From: Notamacropus eugenii
Taxonomy: Eukaryota; Chordata; Mammalia; Diprotodontia; Macropodidae
Direction: 5' to 3'
NCBI RefSeq assembly: GCF_028372415.1
Contig: NC_092879.1
Span: forward strand, 67,037,427-67,101,426
DNA: 64,000 bases
The notes under the pieces were generated by a model. The model did no database searches and had not been told where the DNA came from. It worked only from the letters and a program-made list of their open reading frames with translations. Shown one piece after another: positions 46,026-58,439 of this stretch (within the stretch, counting starts at the first letter, position 1; each line of letters starts with the position of its first letter). The translations under genes were made by a program, and so were the position numbers.

Positions 46026-46229
46026 GACCCATCTCTTCTACCGTATCAATTTCCTCCTAAAGAATTAATCATTTACAGTCTCTGCTTCCTTCCAGGTCTT
46101 GTGACTCCTCACCATGTCGTCCAGGCAGGCTTTCGATGGCTATGCTAATAGAATACAAGCTTGGACAGTTCCTATCAAGTGGAAACAGCGTAGAGTAGGA
46201 GCCCAGGGGCAAACTGTCAGTTTACTAAG

Positions 46230-47395
46230 GACCAGCATAGCAGGCAAGGAGATAACAAGGAAGATGGACCCAAGAAGGGATTCAGGGATAGATTCACAAC
46301 TGACAAACGGAGGGAGATGAGAAGGAAGAGACAAGTCCACAAAATGGACAACTAAAAGATAGGCAAACCCAAGAATAAAGTGGGACAGTTAAAATGGCCA
46401 AAAATATAGGGAAGAGGATAGATAGGAGGGCTGGGAGGGAATAGTTACACTGAGGGAACTAAGTAAATTGGCACTCACTGAGAGGAGAAAGGCTAGATGG
46501 AAGGACTGAGAAACAGCTCCGGGGAAGTTAGTCAAGAGAGATAGATGGGGAAATATCAGAACAGCTGAAAGACAGAGGAACACCTAGTAGATACTAGGCA
46601 CTAAACAGATAGACAACCCCAGGGGAGGAGAAAAAGTCAGATTGACAGACATAGCCAAGAAGGGTTAAAAAGAAGAAAGGGAAAAAAAATTTAGACCCAT
46701 GGAAAGACAAAGAGATGGATGAAAAGGCTCAGGGAAGGCAGTAGTGACAGAATGATTCTCAGAGAGACAAAGTGGAAGAGTCAAAGATGGACAACTGTGG
46801 AAAGGGAGAGACCAACACAGGCAGGACTAGAAGGAAAAAAAAGACAGACACATACACAGAGATGGTCAGCCAAGGCCAGAAATAGAGGAAAGGTGTCAGA
46901 GATCCATGAACAGACTAAAATAAGGACAGAAGAAAAGACTGAAAGATGTACAGAAGGAAGGAAGGAGGGGAGCACTGTCAGATTTTTCATCCAGGGTTGG
47001 AAGATGTGATATCCAGCCAGGTCAAGGGGAAAAAAGAAAGGAGAGATATAAAAATCTAAGTATGGACAGAACTAGGAAATAGAGAGAGAGAAAGAGGGTC
47101 ATGGTGGAAGGAATGAAGGGCAGGACAGAGAGGCACAAGGAGAGAGAGACTGATAGACAATAACTAGGAAGTAAAGAGAGATGCAAGGAAGAAAGGATGG
47201 GAGGGAAGGAGAGATATATAGACAGGCCCAGGGATAGATGAAGGGAAGGAAGAAGCAAAGTTTAAACCGTGGAATGGATAGACAGATGTACGGAACCAGG
47301 AAAAAAGGATAGAAGACAATTCCAGAGATAGAAGGAGGGGGTAAGGGATACACAGAAGCAGGGAAGGAAGGGATAATGAGGAAGGACAACAACTT
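46230..47395 (+). repeat. Purine-rich degenerate minisatellite
   Basis: Over 1.1 kb the plus strand is dominated by units such as 'agacagat', 'ggaaggaagg', 'gagagac', 'aaagacag'. No fixed unit length is obvious by eye. It gives long low-complexity frames on both strands that I do not call genes. Sequence of the same kind recurs at 49120-49600. Confidence 0.75.
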
Positions 47396-47447
47396 CTCTG
47401 GTTGGTGAGAGCTGCACAGAGCTGTATTGTTCTAGTGCCATAATACC

Positions 47448-47730
47448 AAGGGTCAGCTGGGTAGTGCTGCAGTGGACGGAGTGCAGGGCCTGAAATCAGG
47501 AAGACTCATTCATCTTCCTGAGTTCAAAACTGACCTCAGATGCTTACTAGTTAGATGGCCCAGAGCAAGTCACTGAACCCTGTTTGCCTCAGTTTCCCCA
47601 TCTTTACAGGGAGCTGGAGAAAGAAATGACAAATCCCTCCAGTATCTCTACCAAGGAAATCTCAAATGGGGTCACAAAGAGGCAGATACAACTGAGATGA
47701 CTGAACAAAACATAACACCTCAGTGAAAGG
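47448..47730 (+). repeat. SINE with BovB-like tail
   Basis: Head 'cagctgggtagtgctgcagtgg', core 'cctcagtttccccatctttac' and tail 'atctcaaatggggtcacaaagaggcagatacaactgag', the same tail type as 39996-40253 in the opposite direction. Confidence 0.8.
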
Positions 47731-48094
47731 GGGGAGCATTAACACCTTATAAAAAGGTCTAAGAAGGGTCAGCTGGATCCAGAGATAGAGGCAGTGAGAG
47801 GCCCACAGACAGGTCTAGGGATGGAAGGGGCAGAGAAATAGCAAAGCATGAATATGGAATGTTGCCTCATGTCTTAGGTCAGGGTGGGGACAAGAGGAGG
47901 CTGGAAGGTCATTGCTCCTGTGAATGTGGCCAAAACTCAGCTATGTGGGAGTGAACAAACACAATGAGAGTAAATGTGGTGCAGAATCAGAGGGCAGCCT
48001 TGGGAGAGAAATGAGGAAGGTAAGGGATTTATTAGGAGGTTAATTCCCTTCTCTCTCTCAGTTGGTATAGTCACAAAAGTCCTAGAATGTAACT
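47731..48094. other. Unassigned sequence
   Basis: Purine-rich intergenic-type sequence with no supported gene. The last 12 bases are the left target duplication of the next SINE. Confidence 0.3.
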
Positions 48095-48255
48095 TGTGTT
48101 GTTGTTGAGTCTACAGATGAGGAAACTGAGGCAAACAAGGTGAAATGACTTGTCCAGGGTCACACAGCTAGTACATGTCTGAGGCCTGATTTGAACTTAA
48201 GTCTTCCTAACTCCAGGCCCGTTGCTCTATCTGCTGTGCCACCTAGCTGCCCCAG
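48095..48255 (-). repeat. SINE, truncated at its tail
   Basis: The reverse core 'cagatgaggaaactgaggcaaac' and head 'gctctatctgctgtgccacctagctgcccc' are present. The 12-base duplication TAGAATGTAACT lies at 48083-48094 and 48256-48267. Confidence 0.9.
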
Positions 48256-48267
48256 TAGAATGTAACT

Positions 48268-49110
48268 AGAAGGTATAAAAGAATTGTTAGGGAGTTTTCC
48301 CACCAACCTACAATGATGGGTGAATAAGTTTTCTAATGAACCTAAGGGGATTATAAAAGCTGGGTCATGTAATGAGGGCAGGTGAAATCATATAGGAAAC
48401 ACCTCAAGACTAGTTATGATTAGTTAAATCAATAAAAATTTAAAAAACAAGCCACCCAGCAGCTGCACAGTTCAAAGTTTGAATGTTGGAGGCAGTTATG
48501 GAAGGAAATCCCTTATGCTTGTACCAGAAGGTGCATATCATTCTAACTATGGGACTAGAGGGAGATCTGAATCCAGGGGAAAGCAGAGACACGATCTAGA
48601 GAGATAGTCTACAGAGATATAATCTAGAGACACAGTTGAACAGTAGAGATTCTGTACTCAAGTAGATCTTTGTAAGTACTCCTTGAAGTGGGGAAAGAAT
48701 TCTAAGGCCTTGTGGAGGAATTGTGAGTTATGTTTGCCACACAGATTCTCCATGTGTGTCTCTGTTTAAATCCACTAACCCGATGGATATTGTAAGTACT
48801 TGTGAGTATCACATAGTATTTTATAAGTTCTCATCCTAATAGATATTGTAAGTATTGTAGGAGAGTATGCCCAAGGTTTATTTGGTATTTTTGGATATTT
48901 TTTAAAACCTACTGTTCTTACTCTCCATCACAGTGAATGCCTGGGGTAAGAAATAAATCAATCTATTAGCTCACAGTTAATGAGAATTACACTAGTGGGG
49001 ACTCAGCTATAGTAATAAGAGCAGCCATGTACAGTGTTACTCCCTGATCTGAGGTAGTAGGCACACTGTTGGACCCTAACCCTAATTTTGCAAGTTAAGG
49101 AAGTCTGTCA
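48268..49110 (+). other. Unassigned, LTR-like
   Basis: About 840 bases without a recognised LINE or SINE. It has an AATAAA word near 48951 ('aagaaataaatcaat'), a TATA-like 'tataaaag' at 48276 and again near 48353, and a near-repeated 'gatattgtaagtact' pair at about 48785 and 48841. These features suit a decayed LTR, but no ends or duplications are visible, so this is a guess. Confidence 0.25.
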
Positions 49111-49119
49111 AAGAAGGTG

Positions 49120-49600
49120 CTACAGGTAAATGGAGAAAAGGACAAGCAAACAATCCAAAGGACAAAGGGACGGAAATAGGCACAAATGGACAGACCCAGA
49201 GAAAGGCAAGGTTACACGCATTCACGGATGGTCAGATCAAGGGAAAGAAGGAACGACAGATTGAAGAAGGGAGAAAGGCAGCTAGGGACAAATCCAGGAG
49301 TGAAATGAGACAAGGTGGCATACACTCATGGAAGGAAAGACCTGGAAACATAAGAGATGGAGGTTCAATCCAGCCAGATGGGGAAAATAGGAGAGCCAGA
49401 GGGACACCTGGAGCAGAGAGCAAGCATTAGCGGCTCTACTAGACCTCGAGGAAAGAGGAATGAACCCCAGCTGGGGCTCATCCTGTCTTTGCAGAGGATA
49501 ATACTGTCATGACCAAGGCCAGTGAGAATGTAGTCCTCTAGTAGGAGAAAAGGCTGAGGAAACAAGGGCATGCACACACATCAGCACCAAGATAGGAGCC
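49120..49600 (+). repeat. Purine-rich degenerate minisatellite, second block
   Basis: Units such as 'ggacaaagggacgg', 'ggacagacccagagaaagg' and 'gaaagaaggaacgacag' are of the same kind as 46230-47395. Confidence 0.6.
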
Positions 49601-50279
49601 AAAAAGTGAGTGATGGGGGAACATTAAGGGAAAAAGGCTAAAACAAAAAAAAATTCTAGAAGAAAACAACAAAAAAAAACTCAGATAAATCAAGAGTAAG
49701 GCTCCTAAAACTAGGGAAAAGATTGACTGTTAGGCTCTTGAAGAGATTACAAAGCAAAGGAAAGTAGAAAAGGAATGCCTGGTGAAACACAGAATCCTGT
49801 AGAATCGAACATGGAACAAAACATAGAGAAACATTAAAATGGTTCAGAAGAGAAACAAAATCCATAAGAGAAGAAATTACGAATGAATATATGTGTTAAA
49901 TAATAGCCCTCAGTGCAGCAATTTAAAAAGCCACTTGACAGACTTAAAAAAAAAATTAAATACCCAGTAGAGAGTTTCTCCAAAAAGGTGAAAGAAAGAT
50001 TAACAGATGTAGAACATGTAAATAGCGAAGTGGAAGGAGAGTTGGCACAAGAAAATCAAAAGGTAACGAGGTTAAAAGATGATATGATCTCTATATGAGC
50101 CAAAGTGATTGACATCAAAGGCAGGATATGCAGGAAAAAATGAAAATCAGAGGTCTCACAGAATATCATAAAAATTGTGATGATTCAAGATTAATTTCAG
50201 CAAAAAGATAGAATATGCAGGAGAATGGGAGAAGTAGCAGAAGGCAGGAGAAGTTTCAAATGAGAGAACCAAAAAAGAG

Positions 50280-50630
50280 ATTTCAACCCAATGCAGGGGC
50301 CTGTCCCTCTCAGCAGGGGATAGGTATGTACCTACAATGGGAGATGGGGATCACATCATGGGTTTAACATGGAGGGAGTTGATTCATTAGAGGAAAAAAA
50401 CACCATTGAGGCTGGCAGGGTGGGGAGAATTGGATTACGTGACTTGATCACAGGGAATTTTTCCTGTCCAAATTCTCTTATGCAATAATACATGTAAGGG
50501 TAATTAAGGGGGCAATGGGACAGGATCGATGAAAACCTGAACTGAAACTGGTTAGGAGTCCATGAGGAACACAGAGATTAAAGACAGACTAAAGCTATAT
50601 AGACTGTGACTCAGAAAATAAAATTTGAGA
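50280..50630. other. Non-L1 insertion of unknown type
   Basis: GC composition and word content differ from the L1 on both sides ('ggggcctgtccctctcagcagggg', 'ctgaactgaaactggttagg'). It may be an LTR fragment. I cannot assign it. Confidence 0.3.
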
Positions 50631-51479
50631 AAAGACAGAAAATGAAGAGAACACAAGAAAGAAATGCTCCTGAGAAAAAAAGCACAGAAAAAATTAATAG
50701 TAAAAATACATATTAAATCAGGAAAACTAAGATAGGCATAAAAGAGGAAATCTTGAATAATTAAAAAGATAAATTGGTATTCAAGTGGACTATAAAACTA
50801 AAAAACAAAACAAAGCTTTTTTGAAATTATTAAGGGAATTGATATAAACCTTTAGCAAACCTGATTAAAATAATAAAATACAATTAATAACATAAAAACT
50901 GAAGGCAGTGAAATTCCCACAAATCCAGTAAAACTAAAAACAATTATTAGAACCTATGATCTACAGTCATATGCCTACAAAACTAAGAATGCAAAAGAGA
51001 TAATAGTTTACAAAAATATAAAATACCCAAATTAACAATATTAGAAAGGAATCTTAAAAAATCCAGTCTTAGAAAAGAAAAGTTACCAATCATAAGGGGA
51101 GAATAAAAGGAGGAGGAAAAAAATCTCAGGTACAGATTGATTTACAGAAAAATTCCATCAGACTTTTAAAGAAACAATTAATACACTATTCAAATTATTC
51201 TCAAAATGGAAAAGGAAAGATCCTTGCGAAGTTCCTTTTTTATGAAATAAATATGGTCCTGTTACCTAAACCAAGCAAGGATAAAGCAAAGAATGAGAAT
51301 TATAGAACAAAATCATTAATGAATACTCATTCAAGAATTTTACATAAAATTCTGACAAAGAAGTGATGGCAAATGATACAAAAATCATTCACTATAATAA
51401 ATTTGAACATAAGGATGTTTCAACATTAAGAAAAGGAATATAACCATATTTTAACAGAGAATATCCCAAACCACATAGC

Positions 51480-51690
51480 ATTAGAGGTTAAGGCAGTGGA
51501 CGTGATTCAAAGACCTGGGTTCAAATCCCACTGCAGGCACTTGTTAGCTGCTGTGGGATCCTTAATCCTTCTGTGCCTGAACTTTACTCAAAAAAAGATG
51601 AGGTTGCATTTAATAATTTCTAAGATTCCTTCCAGCTCTAACTCTAGAATGTTATTATCTATTATCAATAGGAAATAATAATATTTAGAA
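51480..51690 (+). repeat. SINE inside L1
   Basis: 'gacctgggttcaaatcccactgcaggcac' and 'attccttccagctctaactctag' mark a plus-strand MIR-type SINE. Confidence 0.75.
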
Positions 51691-51932
51691 TTTATATGAC
51701 TATTGTAAGGTTTACAAAATGCTTTGTATAAGTTCTCATTTGATCCTCGCGATAACCCTGGAAGTAGGTTCTATAATTATCCACATTTTACAGATGAGGA
51801 AACTAAGGCTGAGAAAGGTTAAGTGACTTGCCCAGAGAGACACACACAGTGTCTGAGGTCACATTTGAAATCAGGTCTTCTTGACTCCAGGTCCAGCATT
51901 CTATGCATTGCACTACTTAGCTGCCAATAGTT
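51691..51932 (-). repeat. SINE inside L1
   Basis: 'attttacagatgaggaaactaagg', 'aagtgacttgcccagag' and 'tgcattgcactacttagctgcc' mark a minus-strand tRNA-headed SINE directly abutting the previous one. Confidence 0.8.
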
Positions 51933-53679
51933 GCAACCCTGGTACAGAAAAAAAGTCTTTGGAAAGTATTACCCTTATGCATATGGAAAAAAAAAGATAT
52001 AGACAGAAAGGAATCTCTTTTTGGTATGTTAAAAGAATCCAAGATCAATAGGGAAACACCAGAAGCTTTTCCACTAAATACAAGAGTAAAGCAAAAATGC
52101 CCTCTTTCTCTGACATAGTTCTAGAAAAAGAAAAAGAAAAATTCAATGTGTAAAGTTAGGCAAAGAATAGACAGAGCTATCCCTACCTGTTGCTGTTATG
52201 ACAGCTTACTTAGAAAATTTCAGGGAATCAGCAATGAAGCTAATTGAAGTAAGATCCCAGGCTATAAAATAGTCCCTCTCCCCAAACCATGCACAGCATG
52301 TTGAGATAGCAGTAACAAAACACAGGAGCCAGTAACAGAAAGGCTAGTCCCATTCAAAATAATGAAAAAATGCATAAAATATCTGGGAGTCAATCTATGA
52401 AATCATACTCAATACCTGTATGAGATACAATTATAAAACTCTCCTTAAAGAAATAACAAAACAAATAATAGGAAAAATATTCCCTGATCATGGCTGGGCA
52501 ATTAAAATATCATAAATGTAATAATACTACCAAAACTAATTTTACTTGCGTAGTTCTGCACCAATCACAGTACCAAAGAGCTAGATAAAAATAAGACACA
52601 GCTAAATAAAATAATACCAAAATTCATTTGGAAAAAAGATCTATATTAGCAAAGGAAATAATGAAAAAACAGTAGGAATGAAGAGGAAATGACACTTTCA
52701 AAACTGAGTTTATATTATAAAGCATTAGTCAATAACACCATTTGGTAATGGTTGATAAAATAGATCAATGGGACTGATTACACAAGGATGAGCTAGTAAT
52801 AAATTAATTCAATAACACAATGTTCAATGCATCCAAATACATAAATTACCCAGGAAAGGATTCCAGATTTGACAAGCTCTTTAAGGAAAGAGTGAGAAGC
52901 AATCCGAGATTAATTAGATTTAGACTAACATTTTAGATCATATAGCAGAATAAATTCAAAATGGACCATTAAAAATCAGAAGGGACTCAGACTCTATGTG
53001 TCTCATATATATTAGTCGGGGGTGACTTCTTAACTAAACAGGGAATAGGAGTGATTGCAAGAGCCAATTATAATTTCACAAAATGAAAAATCTTCCAGAG
53101 TAATCGAATTAGGATAAGAGGGGAAAGGGTTAACTAGGAAAATAATTTTTGTATTAAGCATCTCTGATAACAGCTCGATATTCAAAATATACAAAGACAA
53201 AAAACCTTTCCTAAGAGAGAAGTGGTCAAAGCATCTGATCTCATAGTTCATATGCATCAAAATATTTATAGCAGCACTTTTTGTAGTAACCGAGAACTGG
53301 AAACAAAGTAGATGACCAGCGATGGGGGAATGACTAAGCAAATTGTGGCACACAGATAAAATGGAGTATTATATATTATGTGTAATACATATAATATATA
53401 TTAATATTATATATTAAACATTACTGTATGTAGTGATGAAAAGAAGAGAATACGTATTAAGTGCCTCCTATGGTAAATGAGATGAATACAGAGATACATG
53501 GAAAGACTTATCTGATGCAAAGGAAAGTAAGCAGAAGCGGGAAAATTACATACAAGATCATTATAACAGAAGGGGAAAGAGCAAAAAAATAGAAATAATA
53601 GAGAGTAGAAGCTGCAAAAAAAGATCGTGACTACGCTTGACCCCCAGAGAAGAGGTATGAAAAGATACCTCTCTCCAAT

Positions 53680-53985
53680 TTAGACAATAAACATTTATTA
53701 AGCTCCTACTGCACCAGTAAGTGCCTGAGTGTCAAGAACCTGTGCTAGGTACTGGGGATACAGTCCCTCCTCTGAAAGATCTCACGGTCTAATATTGGAG
53801 ACAACATGCAAACAATTATGTAAAACAATATAAATATAGGGTATGGTGGAGATAATCAGGAGAAGGGAAGGTATTACAATTAAGGGGGAATCAGAAAAGG
53901 CTTCCTATGGAAGGCAGCCTTTTAGCTAGAACTTGAAGGAAGTCAGGAGAGAGAGATGAGAAGAAGGGTATGGCACACTATATAA
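53680..53985 (+). repeat. L3/CR1-like ancient LINE fragment
   Basis: 'acatttattaagctcctactgc', 'tgtgctaggtactggggatacag', 'cacggtctaatattggagacaacatgcaaacaattatg' and 'ggcttcctatggaaggcagccttttagc' form the best-preserved copy of this family in the window. Confidence 0.6.
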
Positions 53986-54029
53986 CATTCAACTTTTTTG
54001 ATATGTTGATCAGTTTTGCTGAACTTTGT

Positions 54030-54310
54030 TCCCTTTTGTATTTTTTATTACAATATGATTTTATTACAATTATATATTTATTATTTGTAATTATTATTAT
54101 ATTTATCATAATATAATAAATATCATGTATTTATCATTACATTTATCATAATATAATAAATATATATTTATCATATTTATTATAATAAATGTCATATATG
54201 TATCATATTTATTATAATACAATAAATATATATTTATCATAATATAATAAATATACATTTATTATAATTATAATATCATTATTATTTTATAATAATTATT
54301 ATTTATATAA
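54030..54310 (+). repeat. AT-rich tandem tract
   Basis: Repeated 'tttatcataatataataaatat' type units over about 280 bases, with almost no G or C. Confidence 0.9.
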
Positions 54311-54792
54311 GGATGGCTCCCTAGCAAGGGTTGGGGTGTTTGGAGGAAAATGTAGAAGGTGTAAAAAACAAATGATATTAATCCAATTTTATTTTAAAAA
54401 CAAAAAGAAATGCACATAAGACAAATGAGAAGCTGGAGCAAAATTTACTCAACAACAGATTATTCCAAAAAGCAAGAGATATAATCATGCTATAAAAAGA
54501 TGAAAAGGCACAGTATAAGATAAACAGAAGTATACCATGCTTAAAGGCAACATATGCAATCCATTAAACAGGATGTGCACCAATTGGTCCCTCATTGGAG
54601 AGGGTTCTGGCATTTTAGCAGGTTCATGGTGTTAGGGTCTGTTGTGGTAACAGCCTAAGTACAGGTATAGAATTTATTAAATATCCACCCTTCTGTCTTT
54701 AATAGGTTTTCTTCCCCAAAGTCTATGTGCTTTCTCATTTTCATTGAGATACTTTCTGGAGAAAAAAAGGAGGGCACTCCCTTTCTTGAATA

Positions 54793-54795
<3 letters not shown>

Positions 54796-54822
<27 letters not shown>
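54796..54822 (+). repeat. Poly(T) run
   Basis: Twenty-seven uninterrupted T, possibly the poly(A) end of a minus-strand retroinsertion that is no longer otherwise recognisable. Confidence 0.9.
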
Positions 54823-54823
<1 letters not shown>

Positions 54824-55317
54824 CAGATAAAAGATCGAGAATATTGGGTAATCTCGCTATTTCCTAGGGGCAGATGAAGGTTCTGTGAGGAAAGTTCAGG
54901 GCAATATATCTAATAACTAGTCTTTTAAATTAAACTAGGGACCCCTCCATATTTTCTCATTCCTAGATCCTTTAATCTTAGTTAATCTGTCAGTTAGTCA
55001 ATGAGAAAATTGAACTGGTTATGTGAAAAGTTCCTGAGAGCCCTTTTTCCCCCTGAAGACCTCCCCTTGTGAACTGGGAATTATCTCCCTGTAGAGAGTG
55101 AGAAATTCCTCCTGATGCCCATAGAAGCAATTTGTCCCATTATGAGGAGTCACTTAAGTATTATTTGTCCTAGCAAATTGAGGATGACTGAAAAGTCTAT
55201 GAGTTACTTATATCCTCCTCTGATGCCCCATAAGGACATGGAGTTTATCCCAAAGGCTATGTCAATGGCATGCAAACTGTGGCAGGTTCTATTAAGCTGG
55301 AAGAGCATTGTCTAGAG

Positions 55318-55522
55318 CACAGGTGGGGAACCTGTGGCCTTGAGGCCACACATGGCCCTCTAGGCCCTCAAGTGCAGCCCTTTGACTGAATCTAAACTTC
55401 ACAGAACAAATCCCCTTAATAAAAGGATTTGTTTTGTATAACTTGGACTCAGCCAAAAGGCCACACCCCAGGACCTAGAGGACCATATGTGGTCTTGGGG
55501 CCACAGGGGTTCCCCACCCCTG
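55318..55522. mobile_element. hAT-like palindromic miniature element, copy 3
   Basis: Starts CACAGGTGGGGAACC and ends GGTTCCCCACCCCTG (a 15-base inverted repeat with two mismatches). It is largely palindromic inside. The flanking 8-mers GTCTAGAG and ATATAGAG agree at six of eight positions, as expected of an old hAT duplication. Confidence 0.8.
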
Positions 55523-55739
55523 ATATAGAGTCACTGAAGGTTGATTGCTCCTGGTCTACAAACAACCCAGCTGAGCCACTGGTGATGCCTTTTACAGGTG
55601 TAAGAGCTTTCAGAGCTTGGCTGGCATCAGTATGAATGGAGGGAAGCCTCATACCAGTGAAGGAGTTGATTAGTTGGCAATAAGTACAAAAGGCCACCCC
55701 AAACCAAGGAAAACTCAGCAATTTCCTGTCCTTTCATAT

Positions 55740-56620
55740 CATATTTTTGTTATCTACCTCCTTTCCCTCTCACCTCCTCCCATTGGAAAAAAAAAAGAAA
55801 AAACACAAAGCCTTAACGTTCTTAAGTGTTTCAAAACTGTTTGTCTTTACAATAGTTATTACATAAATGACCCTCGTTGTTCTGTTTGCTTCACTCCATA
55901 TCAGTTCATGCAAGTTTTCCCAGTTTTCTCTGAAACTGCCCCCTTCATCATTTCATATAGCACAGTAGTACTCTGGTAAATGCACATAAACCATTTGTTC
56001 AGACATTCTCCAATTGAAAGGCATGTCCTCAGTTTCCAGTTACCACTGGAAATGAACTGCTATAATTTTTTTTTTGTATATATGAGTTCTGTTATTTCTT
56101 TGCTCTCTTTAGAGTATAGGACAACAAGTGATATTGCTCAGTCCAAAAGTATGGGGCATAACATTTGGGGGCATAATTCCAAACTGCTTTCCAGAATGTC
56201 TGGACCAATTTCTAGATCTACCAACAGTGCATGAATTTACCCATTATCAAAAATCTCTCCAATATTAGTCATTTTCCTTTTTTGGTCATCTTTGCCAATC
56301 TGATGGATGTGAGGTGGAACTTGAGTTGTTTGAACTTGCATTTCCCTGATTATTACTGATTTGGAACTTTTTTCTCAGTGTGGATAGCTTAGATCTCTTC
56401 ATTTAAAAATTGTTCATGTCCTTTATCCAAATTTCTACCGAGCAGTAGCTATTAGTTTTATAAATTTGAATCACTTTCTTATACATATTGGTTGTAAGAC
56501 CCTTTGCTGAGAAACTTGCTGTAAACAATTTTCCCAGTTATGTTTTTCCTTTTTAATTTTAGATGATTTTGAGGTAATTTTTGCCTCTGTGGTTATAGGT
56601 AGAATGGACAATCCTGTTTA
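55740..56620 (-). repeat. L1 fragment, ORF2 carboxy end
   Basis: 'catatcagttcatgcaagttttcccagttttctctgaaactgccccct', 'cttcatcatttcatatagcacagtagtactctgg' and 'gctttccagaatgtctggaccaatt' follow the reverse ORF2-end order seen at 3370-3885. Confidence 0.75.
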
Positions 56621-56739
56621 GACCTCTGAGATATCTAGGGAGCCACATGAATAATTTTTGTCTGTATGTGATAGCGCTGAATTTCTGGAGCTCGCAGAGA
56701 CTTCAGGGAATCTTATGTCCAACCCTGCAATTTTATATT

Positions 56740-58080
56740 TTTTATTATGAACTTGACAATCATTCACAAACAGGAACATTTCCATATACAAAGTAGGACA
56801 GAAAAAATGGAATTGCATATGAAATCACGAATTTATTATAGATAACTTGTTTTGAATAAACATCAACTTTAACAAGATAGTGCCAATGCTAATCTTCTCT
56901 GTGTCCTCTTCTAAATATCTTTTGGCTTTCTTCTGTGTGATTTTTTTCTGTTTCGTGGACACTTTTCTTTCATTTCTTTTTTTTGCATCATTATCACTAT
57001 TTCTTATTCTCAGCTCCCCAATTCCCTCCTCTTCCAATAAAAGGTAACCCTTGTATCAGATTAGTATAATTAAGCCAAACCAATTTACTTTCCAGGTTTC
57101 TATTGCCTCCTGGGTTTACATTTATGAAGCCTATCCACCCCTGATATTCTCATCAGAAATGCTTGAAAGTCCTCCCTTCTGTTAGTGATCTATTTTTCTT
57201 TCTCTGTTGGATTAAACTCAGCTTTGCAAGCCAAGTTCCTCTTGGCTTTACGCCTTCACCTTCATTCATGGTAGTTGTTGCATAGTCTTTCTGATTGTGA
57301 CTATGGTACCTGAACTCTGTCTTCCTGGCTGCTTATGATATTGAATTCTTTGTTTTGTTTTGCTTTGTTTTAAAGTGGAACCTCTGGCTTTTGGGCTATA
57401 AAATTCCTGATTCTTTTCAATTTGGGTTCTTCCAGGAGGTAAGCAGTGCACGCTATATGTTTTCACTTTGCCCTCTGGTTCTAATAGGCCTGGGCAGTTT
57501 TTAATCTATGATTCTTTGAAATATGGAAAAGATCTTTTTTGTCATGTGTTTTAGGTAAGCAGGGATGCTTAGATGATGTCTCCTGGATTTGTTTTCTAGG
57601 TCAGTTGTTTTTGACAGAAAGCACCTTATAATTTTCTTTAAAATTTTTTGACCTTTTGACATCATTTTAGTATTTTTGTGGTTTAATGGAGTTATTGAAT
57701 TCTAATTGATTCTATCTAATTTTTCAGGGTGTTCAGTATTTTATAAGGTTTTCCATCTTTTATTCTGTCATTTTCTTTTCATTTTTTCCTTCAAGAACAC
57801 ATTTTATTTTTTAAATATCTTGCTTCATTTTTTTCTAGATACTCTTGGAATCCCTTGGGGCCAAGCCATTTTTTTATGTGAAGTTATACTTGAATGTGTT
57901 GGGGAGTTACAAACTTCTTCTGGATTTACTTCCCAGGCATAGTATTTCTTTCTTGTATTTGGTGTTTTCTTCTGTCTAATTCTATTTCCAGCCTCACTTT
58001 CTGGATTGGGATTCTTTGTTTGGGTCAAGCTCTGGTATCTCATATTTTGGTGAGGTGTGCAAAGAAATGATGATGACACA
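56740..58080 (-). repeat. L1-derived sequence, ORF1 side
   Basis: 'ttgcatcattatcactatttcttattctcagc' and 'tgttggattaaactcagctttgcaagccaagttcctcttgg' resemble the inter-ORF/ORF1 region of the L1 at 25190-28930 on the same strand. Boundaries are vague. A short MIR-like scrap lies at 56690-56730. Confidence 0.5.
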
Positions 58081-58435
58081 TGCTTGATCCCATCCTTTGT
58101 GCAGTCTGGAAGCTCGACTTCCTTAATTCACAGAAAGGGGGCATTTCTAGAAGATCATTTGCTAAGGGCAGAACTAGGATTTGAATAAAGGGAGTCTTGA
58201 AATTCAGTCCAATGCACTACCATGTTTTGTCTTACTGGAATTCATGAAACAATACAGCCAGGTGTGAAGGCAAGGTGATAAAATGGTATACAAGAATGTA
58301 AATGAGCATACACAGTCTTTGCACAGATCCATGTGTTTTCATGGGCAAGGGGGGAGTTGGCCAAAGAGAGAATGGGTAGCCCATTGTATCCTTGTTAAGG
58401 AGATAGCTCTTGATTATTTCATGCTAATAACACAT
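58081..58435. other. Unassigned sequence
   Basis: No gene or repeat is recognised. Confidence 0.3.
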
Positions 58436-58439
58436 AAAT

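Larger units (their letters stand above)
49610..54420 (+). repeat. Plus-strand L1, broken by later insertions
   Basis: ORF1-like sequence with coiled-coil character lies at about 49640-50260. The minus-interrupted frame at 49913-50098 gives a Lys/Glu-rich 61-residue relic. ORF2 parts follow at about 50640-51480 and 51935-53670, and a 3' untranslated tail at about 53990-54420. The block 50280-50630 and the repeats at 51480-51930 and 53680-53985 are insertions. It is inactive. Confidence 0.65.
54590..55735 (-). pseudogene. Decayed retrovirus-like pol fragment (integrase region), split by a hAT miniature element
   Basis: On the minus strand, 55523-55721 encodes a stretch with the layout of a retroviral integrase core: a hydrophobic/aromatic strand followed by a Ser-Phe-Thr-Gly step, then an Ala-Leu-Thr helix end, a Gly-Ile-Thr-x-Gly-Ser step, and an Asp-Gln pair followed shortly by Thr-Phe. 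This order is close to class III (ERV-L-like) integrases. The transposon at 55318-55522 interrupts it. Downstream on the minus strand the frames are broken by many stops down to about 54590. A 27-base poly(T) at 54796-54822 lies inside the region. No envelope or gag is recognised. It is a relic with no intact gene. Confidence 0.4.
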
